Shown here in pieces: positions 23,979 through 31,795 of a DNA stretch of 64,000 nucleotides. The stretch lies in assembly GCF_020216065.1 (NCBI RefSeq), contig NZ_JAIWNA010000002.1:1149145-1213144 (forward strand). Direction: 5' to 3'. The position numbers and the translations under genes were made by a program. Origin of the DNA: Nocardia rosealba (GTDB lineage Bacteria > Actinomycetota > Actinomycetes > Mycobacteriales > Mycobacteriaceae). The notes under the pieces are model-generated. The model was not told the DNA's origin. It saw only the letters and a list, made by a program, of their open reading frames with translations, and made no database searches. The number at the start of each line of letters is the position of its first letter. The stretch's first letter is position 1.

Positions 23979-25168
23979 CCGTCACCGCACAACTCACGCA
24001 ACGACGCAGCGACCGCTTGCCCGTCGGCGTATACCTGCTTGGCTTCAGCCTGTTCGCGATGGGCACCGCCGAGTTCCTGCTCGCAGGTGTGCTTCCCGAG
24101 GTGGCCACCGACCTCGATGTGCCGCTGTCGTCGGCCGGCATGCTCATCACCGCCTTCGCGCTTGGTGTCGTATTCGGTGGACCGCCGTTCGCCGTACTCA
24201 GCCTGAGGTTGCCGCGCCGCACCGCACTGATTGCCACACAGGCCGTCTTCGCCCTGAGCATCGCGATCGGCCTGCTCGGCAGCTATCCGGTACTGCTGGC
24301 TTCCAGAATCGTGGCCGGTATCGCCTATGCCGGGTTCTTCGCGATCGCGTCGGTGACCGCGATCGGCCTGGTCACTCCCGACCGCAACGCCCGCGCGTCC
24401 GGCGTGGTGGTGAGCGGGCTCAGCGTCGCGATGGTCGCAGGCGGACCGCTGGGCACACTACTGAGCCATTTCAGTGGGTGGCGGGGCGGATTCTGGGCCG
24501 TGGTCGCCCTCACACTCGTCGGGATCGCCGGTTGCGTTCTCGGGATTCCCGCTGCCGCAACGGTTTCCCGATCAGGCACCGGATCGGTCGTGGCACGCGA
24601 ACTCGCCACGATACGCAAGCCGAGGCTGTGGGTGATCTACGCGATCACCATCGCGACCACCGCGGCATACATGCTCACGTTCAACTACCTGGCCGCCATG
24701 CTGGCCGACATCACCGATATCGGCGAGGTCTGGATCCCGGCCGTCCTCGCGCTCTTCGGCATCGGCGCCTTCGCCGGACTGACGATCGGCGGCCGGATCT
24801 CCGACCGGCGCCCCCACTTGGCGCTGGGCACCGGAACCGGCGCGATCGTGATTCTGTCCGTGGTGCTCGCGGTGTCGATGCGACAGGTCTGGATCGTTGT
24901 TCCAGCCGTATTTCTGCTGGGTGTTGCGGCGTTTGTGCTCAACCCCGCCCTGTACGGCCGGGTGTTCGCCATTGCAGGCGACGCGCCGACCCTCGCGGGA
25001 GCCACCACGGTCTCAGCCTTCCAATTGGGTATCAGCTGCACCCCGGTGTTGGCGGCCGTGATCCTCACGCAGGAAATGGCTCTGACGTCTGTTTGCCTGC
25101 TCGGAGCCGTTCTCGCAGTGCTGGCCGGGCCCCTGATCCAGCTCGACAAGTCACGACCGGCAGCCTAG
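23975..25168 (+). CDS. MFS exporter, 12-TM DHA1 family
   Basis: A 397-residue inner-membrane transporter with about 12 hydrophobic helices. It starts LPVGVYLLGFSLFAMGTAEFLLAGVLPEVATDL, the typical Cmx/CmlR/AraJ-type signature of drug and sugar efflux proteins, and has the loop VLSLRLPRRTAL between TM2 and TM3 and the motif-C region VSGLSVAMVAGGPLGTLL in TM5. It is expected to export a drug-like compound using the proton gradient. Translation is coupled to the short ORF at 23802, and control by the divergent XRE-cupin protein is likely. Confidence 0.85.
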   Translation: MTVTAQLTQRRSDRLPVGVYLLGFSLFAMGTAEFLLAGVLPEVATDLDVPLSSAGMLITAFALGVVFGGPPFAVLSLRLPRRTALIATQAVFALSIAIGLLGSYPVLLASRIVAGIAYAGFFAIASVTAIGLVTPDRNARASGVVVSGLSVAMVAGGPLGTLLSHFSGWRGGFWAVVALTLVGIAGCVLGIPAAATVSRSGTGSVVARELATIRKPRLWVIYAITIATTAAYMLTFNYLAAMLADITDIGEVWIPAVLALFGIGAFAGLTIGGRISDRRPHLALGTGTGAIVILSVVLAVSMRQVWIVVPAVFLLGVAAFVLNPALYGRVFAIAGDAPTLAGATTVSAFQLGISCTPVLAAVILTQEMALTSVCLLGAVLAVLAGPLIQLDKSRPAA

Positions 25169-25169
25169 C

Positions 25170-25440
25170 GTAAGCCGCTGTGGCTCTTCCGATCTCACGG
25201 TCTCCGTGCGGCGTGCGGTAGGTCATCGTCCACCGCAGCCGTTCGGGGCCGACGGGCACAGCTCGGCCCGACCCCTCGTACCGCAAATGCCCCTGCTCCA
25301 CCGTGAACGGCGGAGCTTCCGCGGTTCCGCGCTGTCGGGAGGCTGCACGTTGAACACCATCACGCTCCGGATACCAGCCGAGGCACCAGGTCCGCGAACA
25401 GTTTCCGGCGCGAGATGTCCGATCATGTGCATGCCCAGTA
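25170..25440 (-). pseudogene. Possible frameshifted remnant between two MFS genes
   Basis: Protein-like sequence on the minus strand: GHLAPETVRGPGASAGIRSV and VMVFNVQPPDSAEP, then, in another frame, EAPPFTVEQGHLRYEGSGRA and LRWTMTYRTPHGDREIG. A single-base indel near 25315 would join the two. No intact start-to-stop frame exists, and the end runs into the MFS gene on the other strand. I cannot name the family. Confidence 0.3.
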
Positions 25441-25445
25441 GCCGG

Positions 25446-26867
25446 TCATGACCGCGCCTCCTGCGCTGGGACAGCCGCGTCCTTCTGCTCGGCCGCCGTC
25501 CGCGGGACGAGCAGACCCGCGATCACCGTTCCGAGGGCGATCAGCGCACCACCGAGCAGGAGCGCGGTGGAGTAGCCGTCGCTGAGCCCGGCGGGCGAGC
25601 GGTCGTCTCCGGTGACGGTGGCGGCGATCGTGGTGAGCACCGCGAGGCCGAGCGCGCCGCCGAGCTGGCGGGAGCTGTTCAGCAGGCCGGAGGCCATACC
25701 GGCTTCCTCGGCGGACACACCGCGCATGGCGATGGTTCCCATGACCACGAAACTGATGCCGATGCCGACGCTGGCCACGATCGAGGGGCCGAGGATGTCG
25801 GTGAGGAAGGTGCCGCCGGGTCCGCCTGCGCCGAACCAGGCGATGCCGACGGCGCCGAGCAGGCCGCCCGCCACCAACGCGGCGCGATAGCCGAACCGGC
25901 CCACGATCGGCGCGACCAGGCGCATGCCGACCACGGCACCGAGCGCGAACGGGACGAAGCAGATGCCCGCGGTAGCCGGGGAATACTGCAGTACCGACTG
26001 CATGTGCAGCGACACGAAGTAGAAGGCGGTCAGCTGGCCGGCGGTGATCATGAAGCCGAAAATATTGGCGCCCGCCACGCTGCCGTGCGTGAGCAGCCCC
26101 AGGCGCATGAGCGGTTCGCGGACCCGCAATTCCACCGCCACGAACGCGGCCAGCAGCAGCGCTCCGGCGCCGAGCGTGCCGAGGGTGACCGCAGACGCCC
26201 AGCCGTGTTCGTCGGTGCGGACCACACCGAAGATCAGCAGCAGCATGGACGCGGTGACCAATACGGCGCCGACAACGTCGAGCCTGGGCCGCTGCTGCTC
26301 GACCGCGCCGCCGATGCCACGTACCGCGGGGGCAAGTGCGGCGAGCACGATCGGGACGTTGATCAGCAGGACCCACCGCCAGTCGGCGAAATCGGTGAGC
26401 AGACCGCCGGCGACGACGCCGAGAGCGCCGCCGAGCATGGTCGCCCCGGCCCACAGCCCGACAGCTCTGGTCCGGGCCGGCCCCTCCTCGAAGGTCACGG
26501 TGATCAGCGCCAGCGACAGTGGCGACAACGCGGCGGCGCCAAGACCCTGCACCGCCCGCGCGCCGATCAGCACCGATTCATGGGTGGCCAGACCACCGGC
26601 GAGGCTGGCCGCACCGAACAAGACGAGCCCGGCGATCATCGTGCGACGGCGGCCGATCACATCGCCGAGCCGCCCGCCGAGCAGCAGGAAACCGCCGAAG
26701 ACCACCGCGTAGGCGTTGACCACCCACTGCAGCATGGTGGCCGGAAGGCCGAACTCGGCCTGGACAGCGGGCAGCGCGACGTTCACCACCGACAGATCGA
26801 GCGAAACCATGAACTGCACGATCACCACGGTCGCCAAGACGGCGGCCGGTTTGTTGACTTGCGACAT
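25446..26867 (-). CDS. MFS exporter, 14-TM DHA2 family
   Basis: A 473-residue inner-membrane drug exporter of the EmrB/QacA type. The first helix region VIVQFMVSLDLSVVNVALPAVQAEFG carries the conserved membrane Asp motif (D1), followed by LLGGRLGDVIGRRRTMIAGL (motif A) and WRWVLLINVPIVLAAL after TM5. Length and helix count fit the 14-TM group, which uses proton exchange to expel cationic drugs or antibiotics. ATG 26867 is chosen because GGAGAG lies just upstream. The gene is divergent from a TetR gene with an operator-like palindrome between them, the standard arrangement for a repressed efflux pump. Confidence 0.87.
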   Translation of the reverse strand: MSQVNKPAAVLATVVIVQFMVSLDLSVVNVALPAVQAEFGLPATMLQWVVNAYAVVFGGFLLLGGRLGDVIGRRRTMIAGLVLFGAASLAGGLATHESVLIGARAVQGLGAAALSPLSLALITVTFEEGPARTRAVGLWAGATMLGGALGVVAGGLLTDFADWRWVLLINVPIVLAALAPAVRGIGGAVEQQRPRLDVVGAVLVTASMLLLIFGVVRTDEHGWASAVTLGTLGAGALLLAAFVAVELRVREPLMRLGLLTHGSVAGANIFGFMITAGQLTAFYFVSLHMQSVLQYSPATAGICFVPFALGAVVGMRLVAPIVGRFGYRAALVAGGLLGAVGIAWFGAGGPGGTFLTDILGPSIVASVGIGISFVVMGTIAMRGVSAEEAGMASGLLNSSRQLGGALGLAVLTTIAATVTGDDRSPAGLSDGYSTALLLGGALIALGTVIAGLLVPRTAAEQKDAAVPAQEARS

Positions 26868-26891
26868 CCGACTCTCCACAGCGTGATTCGA

Positions 26892-26911
26892 TTTTACGAA
26901 CGCGTATTTTT
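26892..26911. promoter_or_regulatory. Operator-like palindrome between MFS and TetR
   Basis: TACG-AACG-CGTA (26895-26906) lies within an AT-rich setting (TTTTACGAACGCGTATTTTT), the form of many TetR operators. It sits between the divergent exporter and TetR starts. Confidence 0.45.
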
Positions 26912-26969
26912 ATCATGGAAGCACACCCGAACTCACCTGTCGAGAGCGCCATCGGAAGAATGGAGCGCC

Positions 26970-27653
26970 GTGCCGACCTCCACCCCCCGCCGCCGCGGCC
27001 GACCGGTCCGCCTGGAGCGAGACGCGGTCGTCGCCGCCACCGGCGACATGCTCGCCACCGACGGCGCCGACGCGTTCAGCATGCGGCGACTCGCCGGGCG
27101 ACTCGGCGTCAGCACGGCGGCGATCTACCACCACTTCCCCACCAAGGGCGCACTGTTCTTCGCCGTCCTCGATGCCCGCGCCGACGACCTGCGGAAGCCG
27201 GATCTCCCCGAAGACCCCAGGGACCGGCTGGTCGCGGTAGTCCTCTACCTCATCGAGACCCTGCACGAATTGCCCTGGGTGGTCGACATTCTCGTCACCG
27301 GCGAGACCTACGGCCGGGCGGCGATGTGGATCCTCGACGAGTTCGTCAGCTGCGCAAGAGCTCTCGGCGCCACCGAGGAGCAAGCGGTCTACCTGTATTC
27401 GGTGCTCTGGCGCTTCGCCCTCGGCGAACTCACCGCCCGCCGGGCGGCCGACGACCGCGCCGATGCGACCCGCCGCGGTCATGCACCTCCGCATTGGACC
27501 GAGTCCGCAGCCACCGACCTGCTCGACGAATTCCCCGCCGCGGTCGGCGTACTGCCGCAATGGACGACCGCGATGGCGCGGTACGACGTCCGCAGGGCCG
27601 TCGGCGACGTCGTCGACGGCCTCGTCGCCAATCTCGCGCCGACCGACGACTGA
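26970..27653 (+). CDS. TetR-family regulator of MFS exporter
   Basis: A 227-residue repressor. The basic N-terminus PRRRGRPVRLERDAVVAA leads into the helix-turn-helix AFSMRRLAGRLGVSTAAIYHHFPTKGALFFAVL (about 35-68). The C-terminal domain has LPWVVDILVTGETYGRAAMWILDEF. The GTG at 26970 is selected because GGAG lies five bases upstream; the longer open frame to 26004 is antisense to the exporter. Divergent orientation and the palindrome at 26895-26906 point to the DHA2 exporter as its target. Confidence 0.85.
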   Translation: MPTSTPRRRGRPVRLERDAVVAATGDMLATDGADAFSMRRLAGRLGVSTAAIYHHFPTKGALFFAVLDARADDLRKPDLPEDPRDRLVAVVLYLIETLHELPWVVDILVTGETYGRAAMWILDEFVSCARALGATEEQAVYLYSVLWRFALGELTARRAADDRADATRRGHAPPHWTESAATDLLDEFPAAVGVLPQWTTAMARYDVRRAVGDVVDGLVANLAPTDD

Positions 27654-28032
27654 CCCGCACCTCCAGCCAACCGCCCGCTCGCCGGATCGGCCGACAGGCC
27701 GAGGTTCGGCTACTACTGTCGAAAATGGTTGCCATTAGCAGCGATTGCGAATGATCGCGTGCTCGCCCGTCGGCACGGGCGCGAGACGGGAGCAGCAATG
27801 CCTGGAGGGTGGATCACCTCGAAGCCGACCCGAACCGACCGGCGGGCGAACGCGCCGGCTACCCATTGAACCGGCGCGTTCTCGATCTCCGCATTTTCCC
27901 GGGAAGATGCCGAGATCTATCAGGCCGTTACCCGCAGCAGTCCGACCCAACCACGCGTCTCCCATCGAACACTCGATCGGCGGTCTCCTCGACCCAGGTG
28001 ACCGAGACCGAGCGGTCGGCCGACGAGGCGAT
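27654..28032. other. Gene-free spacer, 379 nt, rich in hairpins
   Basis: No credible ORF. It contains the palindromes listed at 27724-27917 and otherwise shows nothing I can name. It lies between the 3' ends of the TetR gene and the small minus-strand ORF at 28033. Confidence 0.4.
27724..27917. other. Cluster of strong inverted repeats, possible structured RNA or terminator array
   Basis: In 190 nt there are: AATGGTTGCCATT (27724-27736); a stem CTCGCCCGT / ACGGG-CG-CGAG (27762-27785); GGTGGATCACC (about 27809-27819); a perfect 11-bp stem GAACGCGCCGG / CCGGCGCGTTC with a 12-nt loop (27848-27881); and a 34-bp palindrome, 17-bp arms with two mismatches, centred on CCCGGG (27884-27917). The density is unusual. 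A bidirectional terminator is plausible, but so is a structured RNA. The first palindrome also resembles an actinobacterial Zur/Fur-type box. Confidence 0.4.
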
Positions 28033-28203
28033 CTACTGCGGATCCACCATCTCGACCCTCTTTCGAACCACTCGACATGACCGGCTTCGTGTCGCGCGAC
28101 CCGGCGGTGGGTCGACTACGGTCGGTGGTTTCTCCGGCGGTGGCCAGGCGGTCCACGCGGTGGCGGCCGCGTGCTCGGCGACAGATTTCCCCCAGTCCCA
28201 CAT
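28033..28203 (-). CDS. Possible small protein, 56 aa
   Basis: ATG 28203 is preceded by a strong GGGGAGGAG site, and the frame runs 56 codons to TAG. The product begins MWDWGKSVAEHAAATAWTAW, then is proline-rich (PPPEKPPTVVDPPPG), and ends with a basic tail. There is no signal peptide. I do not recognise it; the ribosome binding site is the main support, and the composition is only moderately convincing. Confidence 0.4.
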   Translation of the reverse strand: MWDWGKSVAEHAAATAWTAWPPPEKPPTVVDPPPGRATRSRSCRVVRKRVEMVDPQ

Positions 28204-28335
28204 AGTTTCGCTCCTCCCCTGAGCTACTCGGCGGGTCTCATCCAGGCTATCCGGCGAATATCACGCGGCGCCAACAGTTTTCGCGTGTGAGCAGCACAAC
28301 GGCCCGGGCGCGGTCGACGGCTCTCGTATGCTGAC

Positions 28336-29004
28336 GTGGTGCGCCTGATCGATCTGACCCGGCCGATCCACACCGGCATGCCGGTGTTTCCGGGCGATCC
28401 GGAAGTTCTGCTGGAACCGGCGTTGCGTGCCGCCACCGACGGGGTGAACGTGCTGCGCGTGCATCTGGGGTCGCAATCCGGGACACACGTCGACGCACCG
28501 GCTCATCTGGACGACAGCCTGCCGACATTGGACCAGCTACCTCTCGAGCGCTTCGTCGGCCCCGCCTGGATCGTGGATGCGCGGTCGGTGCCGGCGCGCA
28601 CCGCGATCGGACCGACACTGTTCGACGTCGGCCTGCCGGCTGCCACGATCGTGCTGATCGCCACCGGTTGGGCTTCGCGATGGGGCACCTCGGACTACTT
28701 CACGCACCCGTATCTGCACCCGGAAGCAGCGCAACTGCTGGTGGACAAGGGAATCCGGACCATCGGCATCGACGCGCCGAGCATCGACCCGTCCGGGATC
28801 GACGACTCTGACCTGCCCGCGCACCGGATCCTGTGCGGCGCGCACGCCGTGATCGCCGAGAACCTGACCGCGCTCGACGAGTTGTCGAACGCGCAGGCCG
28901 CAGGCGAATCGATCGAGGTTTCGTTGTTCCCGCTACCGCTGCGTGGAGCCGATGGCGCCCCGATCCGGGCGGTGGCCCGGATCGGGGGTCGAGGTCTCGA
29001 CTGA
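28336..29004 (+). CDS. Cyclase-family (kynurenine formamidase-like) metal hydrolase
   Basis: A 222-residue enzyme of the cyclase/KynB family (PF04199). It starts VRLIDLTRPIHTGMPVFPGDPEV and carries the family metal-binding signature SGTHVDAPAHL (about 49-59), HxGTHxDxPxH in form with the first His replaced by Gln-Ser. Later blocks TIGIDAPSIDPSG and LTALDEL fit the fold. Members hydrolyse amides or lactones, for example N-formylkynurenine. No tryptophan-catabolism genes are adjacent, so the substrate is open. The GTG at 28336 is adjacent to a second GTG at 28339. Confidence 0.8.
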   Translation: MVRLIDLTRPIHTGMPVFPGDPEVLLEPALRAATDGVNVLRVHLGSQSGTHVDAPAHLDDSLPTLDQLPLERFVGPAWIVDARSVPARTAIGPTLFDVGLPAATIVLIATGWASRWGTSDYFTHPYLHPEAAQLLVDKGIRTIGIDAPSIDPSGIDDSDLPAHRILCGAHAVIAENLTALDELSNAQAAGESIEVSLFPLPLRGADGAPIRAVARIGGRGLD

Positions 29005-29087
29005 GCAATCTCTCCGGCAACACCTCAAACAAGCCGAGCCGGGAAATCCAACCGGTGTTCCTGGATCAATGCACCGGACGATTGAAT

Positions 29088-29885
29088 TCAGCTGTTCTTG
29101 AAGGGGTTGAACGTCTTTCCGAGGAAGTAGCCCAGGCGGACGGGCAGGGGCTTCATTGCGGCGGCGGAAATCTTGTTGACGATGCCCGGGACACACACGG
29201 GGTTGCCCTTCATCACTGCATCCCACCCCTCGGTGACTACTGCGTCGGGCTGCTGCCAGAGGATGCGGGGCAGGTGGTCGGCTTTGTCGCGTGTGCCCAT
29301 GACATCGTGGAATTCGGTGCGGGTGAAGCCGGGGCACAGTGCGGTGACGTGGATGCCGTGGGGTTTGAGTTCCATGTCGAGGGCTTGCGAGGTGTCGAGG
29401 ACGTAGGACTTGATGCCGGTGTAGAGCAGACCGGCGCCGGGCGGGGCGAAGGCAGCGACCGACGACAGGTTGATGATGCGTCCCCAGTGACGCTTCTTCA
29501 TGCCGGGAATGACGAGGTGGGCGAGTTCGGTCGGGGCGGTGACCATCAGCTGGATTTCCCCGGCCAGGGAGTCCCATGCGGTGTCGGCGAAAGCCGTCTT
29601 GCCCGACAGACCGGCGTTGTTGATCAGGACGTCGACGTCCAAGCCCTGCCCGTCGGCGTAGTCCACGATCGCGGCGGGTGCGGCGCTGTCGGTGAGGTCG
29701 GCGGCGAACACCTCGCAGCGCACATCGTGGCGTGCGCTCAGCTGCGCGGCGAGTTCCCGGAGACGATCGGCGCGGCGGGCGACGAGCAGCAGTTGGTAGC
29801 CGTTCGCGGCGAGGTGGTGGGCGAACGCCGCGCCGATGCCGGCGGACGCGCCGGTGATCAGCGCGGTGCGAGGAGTTGTGGTCAT
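29088..29885 (-). CDS. Short-chain dehydrogenase/reductase
   Basis: A 265-residue SDR. The NAD(P) motif is TALITGASAGIGAAFA (about 7-22), the NAG motif is LINNAGLSG, and the catalytic residues are Ser in INLSSVAAF and Tyr-x3-Lys in YTGIKSYV. An Arg-rich strand after the Rossmann turn (ARRADRLREL) suggests NADP. The C-terminal ALYFLGKTFNPFKNS-like end is usual for the DltE/YqjQ subgroup. It lies downstream of the gene at 29924 on the same strand and, with it, is probably controlled by the TetR at 30580. Confidence 0.83.
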   Translation of the reverse strand: MTTTPRTALITGASAGIGAAFAHHLAANGYQLLLVARRADRLRELAAQLSARHDVRCEVFAADLTDSAAPAAIVDYADGQGLDVDVLINNAGLSGKTAFADTAWDSLAGEIQLMVTAPTELAHLVIPGMKKRHWGRIINLSSVAAFAPPGAGLLYTGIKSYVLDTSQALDMELKPHGIHVTALCPGFTRTEFHDVMGTRDKADHLPRILWQQPDAVVTEGWDAVMKGNPVCVPGIVNKISAAAMKPLPVRLGYFLGKTFNPFKNS

Positions 29886-29923
29886 GATTCCTTCATTCGG
29901 GTTGGGCCGGGAAACGAGTGGTG

Positions 29924-30508
29924 TCAGGCGGGCGGACCGGGCAGCTCGCGGGAGCCGGGGGTGAAGTCACGGCGGGCTTTACCGATGTCGCCGCGATAGG
30001 ACCCGATGGGGCCGGTCAGCAGGAAGGGCCGGGGGATGCGGCGCTGGGCATCGGTGAATCCCCAGGTGCCGATGCCCAGGTAGACGCCGGGCGCGGCACG
30101 CCGCACCTCGTCCACCATGTGGATCGAGCCGCAGATCGAGGTGTAGGCGCGATAGACGAGCGTGTAGGACGGTGCGCCGTCATAGCGGGACGGGGCCGAG
30201 AGCGTGCGCATCGGGTAGCGCTGCCGGACTCGGCCGCCCACGCCGAAGGTGTTGTAACCACGTCCGCTGTTCTCGTCGACGGGCCGGAACGCCTTGCACC
30301 GCCACGGCTCCAGCGGGTTGGCCACGGCCATCTTTCCGGTCACCACGGCGAACAGGTTCGGCTGGGCAAGCAGAGCCGCGGCGTACTCGCCGTCGATTTC
30401 GGCAATCGTTGGGGCTTCCAGGGTGGTGAACAGGGCAAGCAGACCTCGGGTGTCGAGTCGGCGCAGCTCGTCGGCCACGTTGTCGGAGTCCATGGGAACC
30501 AGCCTCAT
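29924..30508 (-). CDS. Conserved protein of unknown function, TetR-controlled
   Basis: A soluble protein of about 194 residues from ATG 30508 (MRLVPMDSDNVADELRRLDTRG). It has LLALFTTLEAPTIAEIDGEYAAALL, ANPLEPWRCKAFRPVDENSGRGYNTFG and APSYTLVYRAYTSICGSIHMVDEVRRAAPGVYLGIGTWGF. The EIDGEY and WxGKxF-like patterns recall the GXWXG/DUF4334 lipid- or aromatic-binding proteins, but I cannot assign it firmly. It is divergent from a TetR gene across two palindromes and precedes the SDR gene by 38 nt, so the two likely form an operon. Confidence 0.6.
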   Translation of the reverse strand: MRLVPMDSDNVADELRRLDTRGLLALFTTLEAPTIAEIDGEYAAALLAQPNLFAVVTGKMAVANPLEPWRCKAFRPVDENSGRGYNTFGVGGRVRQRYPMRTLSAPSRYDGAPSYTLVYRAYTSICGSIHMVDEVRRAAPGVYLGIGTWGFTDAQRRIPRPFLLTGPIGSYRGDIGKARRDFTPGSRELPGPPA

Positions 30509-30516
30509 CTCGCAAT

Positions 30517-30568
30517 TTCTTGAACGTCGCTCAAGAAACGTACCGCCTTCTTGAGCGAGGTTCAAGAT
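30517..30568. promoter_or_regulatory. Two TTCTTGA-N7-TCAAGAA operators
   Basis: Two palindromes share arms and spacing: TTCTTGA-N7-TCAAGAA (30517-30537, perfect) and TTCTTGA-N7-TCAAGAT (30548-30568, one mismatch). They are 31 bp apart centre to centre and fill the space between the divergent genes at 30508 and 30580. Confidence 0.7.
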
Positions 30569-30579
30569 AAAGTGGTGAG

Positions 30580-31149
30580 GTGCCAAGGAATCGACGTCCG
30601 CAGAACCGTGAGGAGAAGCGAGAGGAGATCATCGCCGCTGCCCGGCGCCTGCTCATCGACGACGGCTTCGACTCGGCGTCCACGGCGCGGATCGCCAAGA
30701 GCGCGGGAGTCACCGTCAATACGATCTACTGGTACTTCCAGGACAAGGACGAGCTGCTCATCGCGGTCCTGGACCGCATCCTTGCCGAGGCGCTGGCCAC
30801 CTACGCGGAGATCGACGGCCTGCCGCTGAACGAGCAGCTGCTGTGGGTGGTCGACCAACTCGAACAGCTGCACGGGCTGGTCAACACCGTGCACGCCCGG
30901 GTAGCCGCCTCCAGCTCGGTAGACGCCTGGCACACCGGTTTCCACCAGCTGGCCGACGCGCTGTTCGCCGCGAATCTCCGCGCAGCCGGCGTCGCCGAGA
31001 CCGACCTCGCCACCATGTCGGCCATCGGCACCTTCGTCGTCGAAGGACTCCTCACCCATAAGCACGACGACGCGGACAAGCGAGCGGTCATCGACCTGCT
31101 CGTCCGCAGCCTCACCACCGCATCCGGTCCGCCGAAGGCCGCTTCCTGA
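30580..31149 (+). CDS. TetR-family transcriptional regulator
   Basis: A 189-residue repressor. The N-terminus RRPQNREEKREEIIAAARRLLIDDGFDSASTARIAKSAGVTVNTIYWYFQDKDELLIAVL contains the whole helix-turn-helix. The C-terminal domain has LWVVDQLEQLHGLVNTVHARV. Start is GTG 30580, with the second operator just upstream. Targets are presumably itself and the divergent unknown-protein/SDR pair. Confidence 0.85.
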   Translation: MPRNRRPQNREEKREEIIAAARRLLIDDGFDSASTARIAKSAGVTVNTIYWYFQDKDELLIAVLDRILAEALATYAEIDGLPLNEQLLWVVDQLEQLHGLVNTVHARVAASSSVDAWHTGFHQLADALFAANLRAAGVAETDLATMSAIGTFVVEGLLTHKHDDADKRAVIDLLVRSLTTASGPPKAAS

Positions 31150-31289
31150 GGCCGTCGGTCCGGAAATCAGCGAACCAGCCGCGATTCTCCGATCACGCTG
31201 CCGCACAGGCACATCGAGTACCCGCACGCAGGATGGGCAGTGACTCGTGCGGTGGCCGAGAGCCCTGATCGACTGTCGGTCGGCCGCAA

Positions 31290-31670
31290 TTATGATGCCG
31301 GGTCGGCGATCCGCCACGGTGGGTCGAGCCGGTTTTCTCCGGCGTAGAACAGGCAGAGCCGATGACCGTCCGGATCGTGCAGCCATGCCTCGCGCCACAG
31401 CCATGGTGTGTCGACGGGCGAACTGTCGAACACCACACCCGCGGCACGTAGCCGAGCGCACTGGTTGTCGAGGTCGTCGGATTCGAAGTAGATGGACACC
31501 CGCCCATCGCCGTGCAGGGAGTCGACGAGCTCGACCGAAAACGTGCTGTCCCCATCAGGGCATCGGAAACGCAGGTAGTGGTCGTTTTCGACGATCAGCT
31601 GTAGCCCGAGCAGCGCATAGAACTGCTTGGACCGGGCAAGGTCGATAGCACCGATGGTGATCTGATTCAT
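31290..31670 (-). CDS. VOC-family (glyoxalase-like) protein
   Basis: A 126-residue single VOC module pair: MNQITIGAIDLARSKQFYALLGLQLIV, then STFSVELVD, RVSIYFESDDLDNQCARLRAAGVVF and the closing WREAWLHDPDGHRLCLFYAGE with the usual metal-ligand Glu/His strand. Function within the family (isomerase, dioxygenase, or antibiotic binding) cannot be told. ATG 31670 is preferred; ATGs at 31676 and 31697 are possible. It faces the TetR gene, with 140 nt between the ends. Confidence 0.75.
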   Translation of the reverse strand: MNQITIGAIDLARSKQFYALLGLQLIVENDHYLRFRCPDGDSTFSVELVDSLHGDGRVSIYFESDDLDNQCARLRAAGVVFDSSPVDTPWLWREAWLHDPDGHRLCLFYAGENRLDPPWRIADPAS

Positions 31671-31795
31671 CCGCATCCGGCCACTGTGCAACCTCAACCG
31701 CAGTGCAGGTCAACTTCGTGCCGCCGGTCCGTTCGACCGGACCCCGCCCGCGAAACGCAACGCTCCGGGCGCGTCATCGACTGACTTCCAGCAGA

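Noticed and set aside
26004..26969. Long 5' extension of the TetR frame
   Set aside because: It runs antisense through the DHA2 exporter gene; the GTG at 26970 has the ribosome binding site.
27724..27736. Confident Zur box
   Set aside because: Only a short palindrome matches, and no zinc-related gene lies downstream on either strand; kept as a remark only.
28833..29999. 388-codon plus-strand frame over the SDR gene
   Set aside because: Antisense shadow; the SDR on the minus strand has all catalytic motifs.
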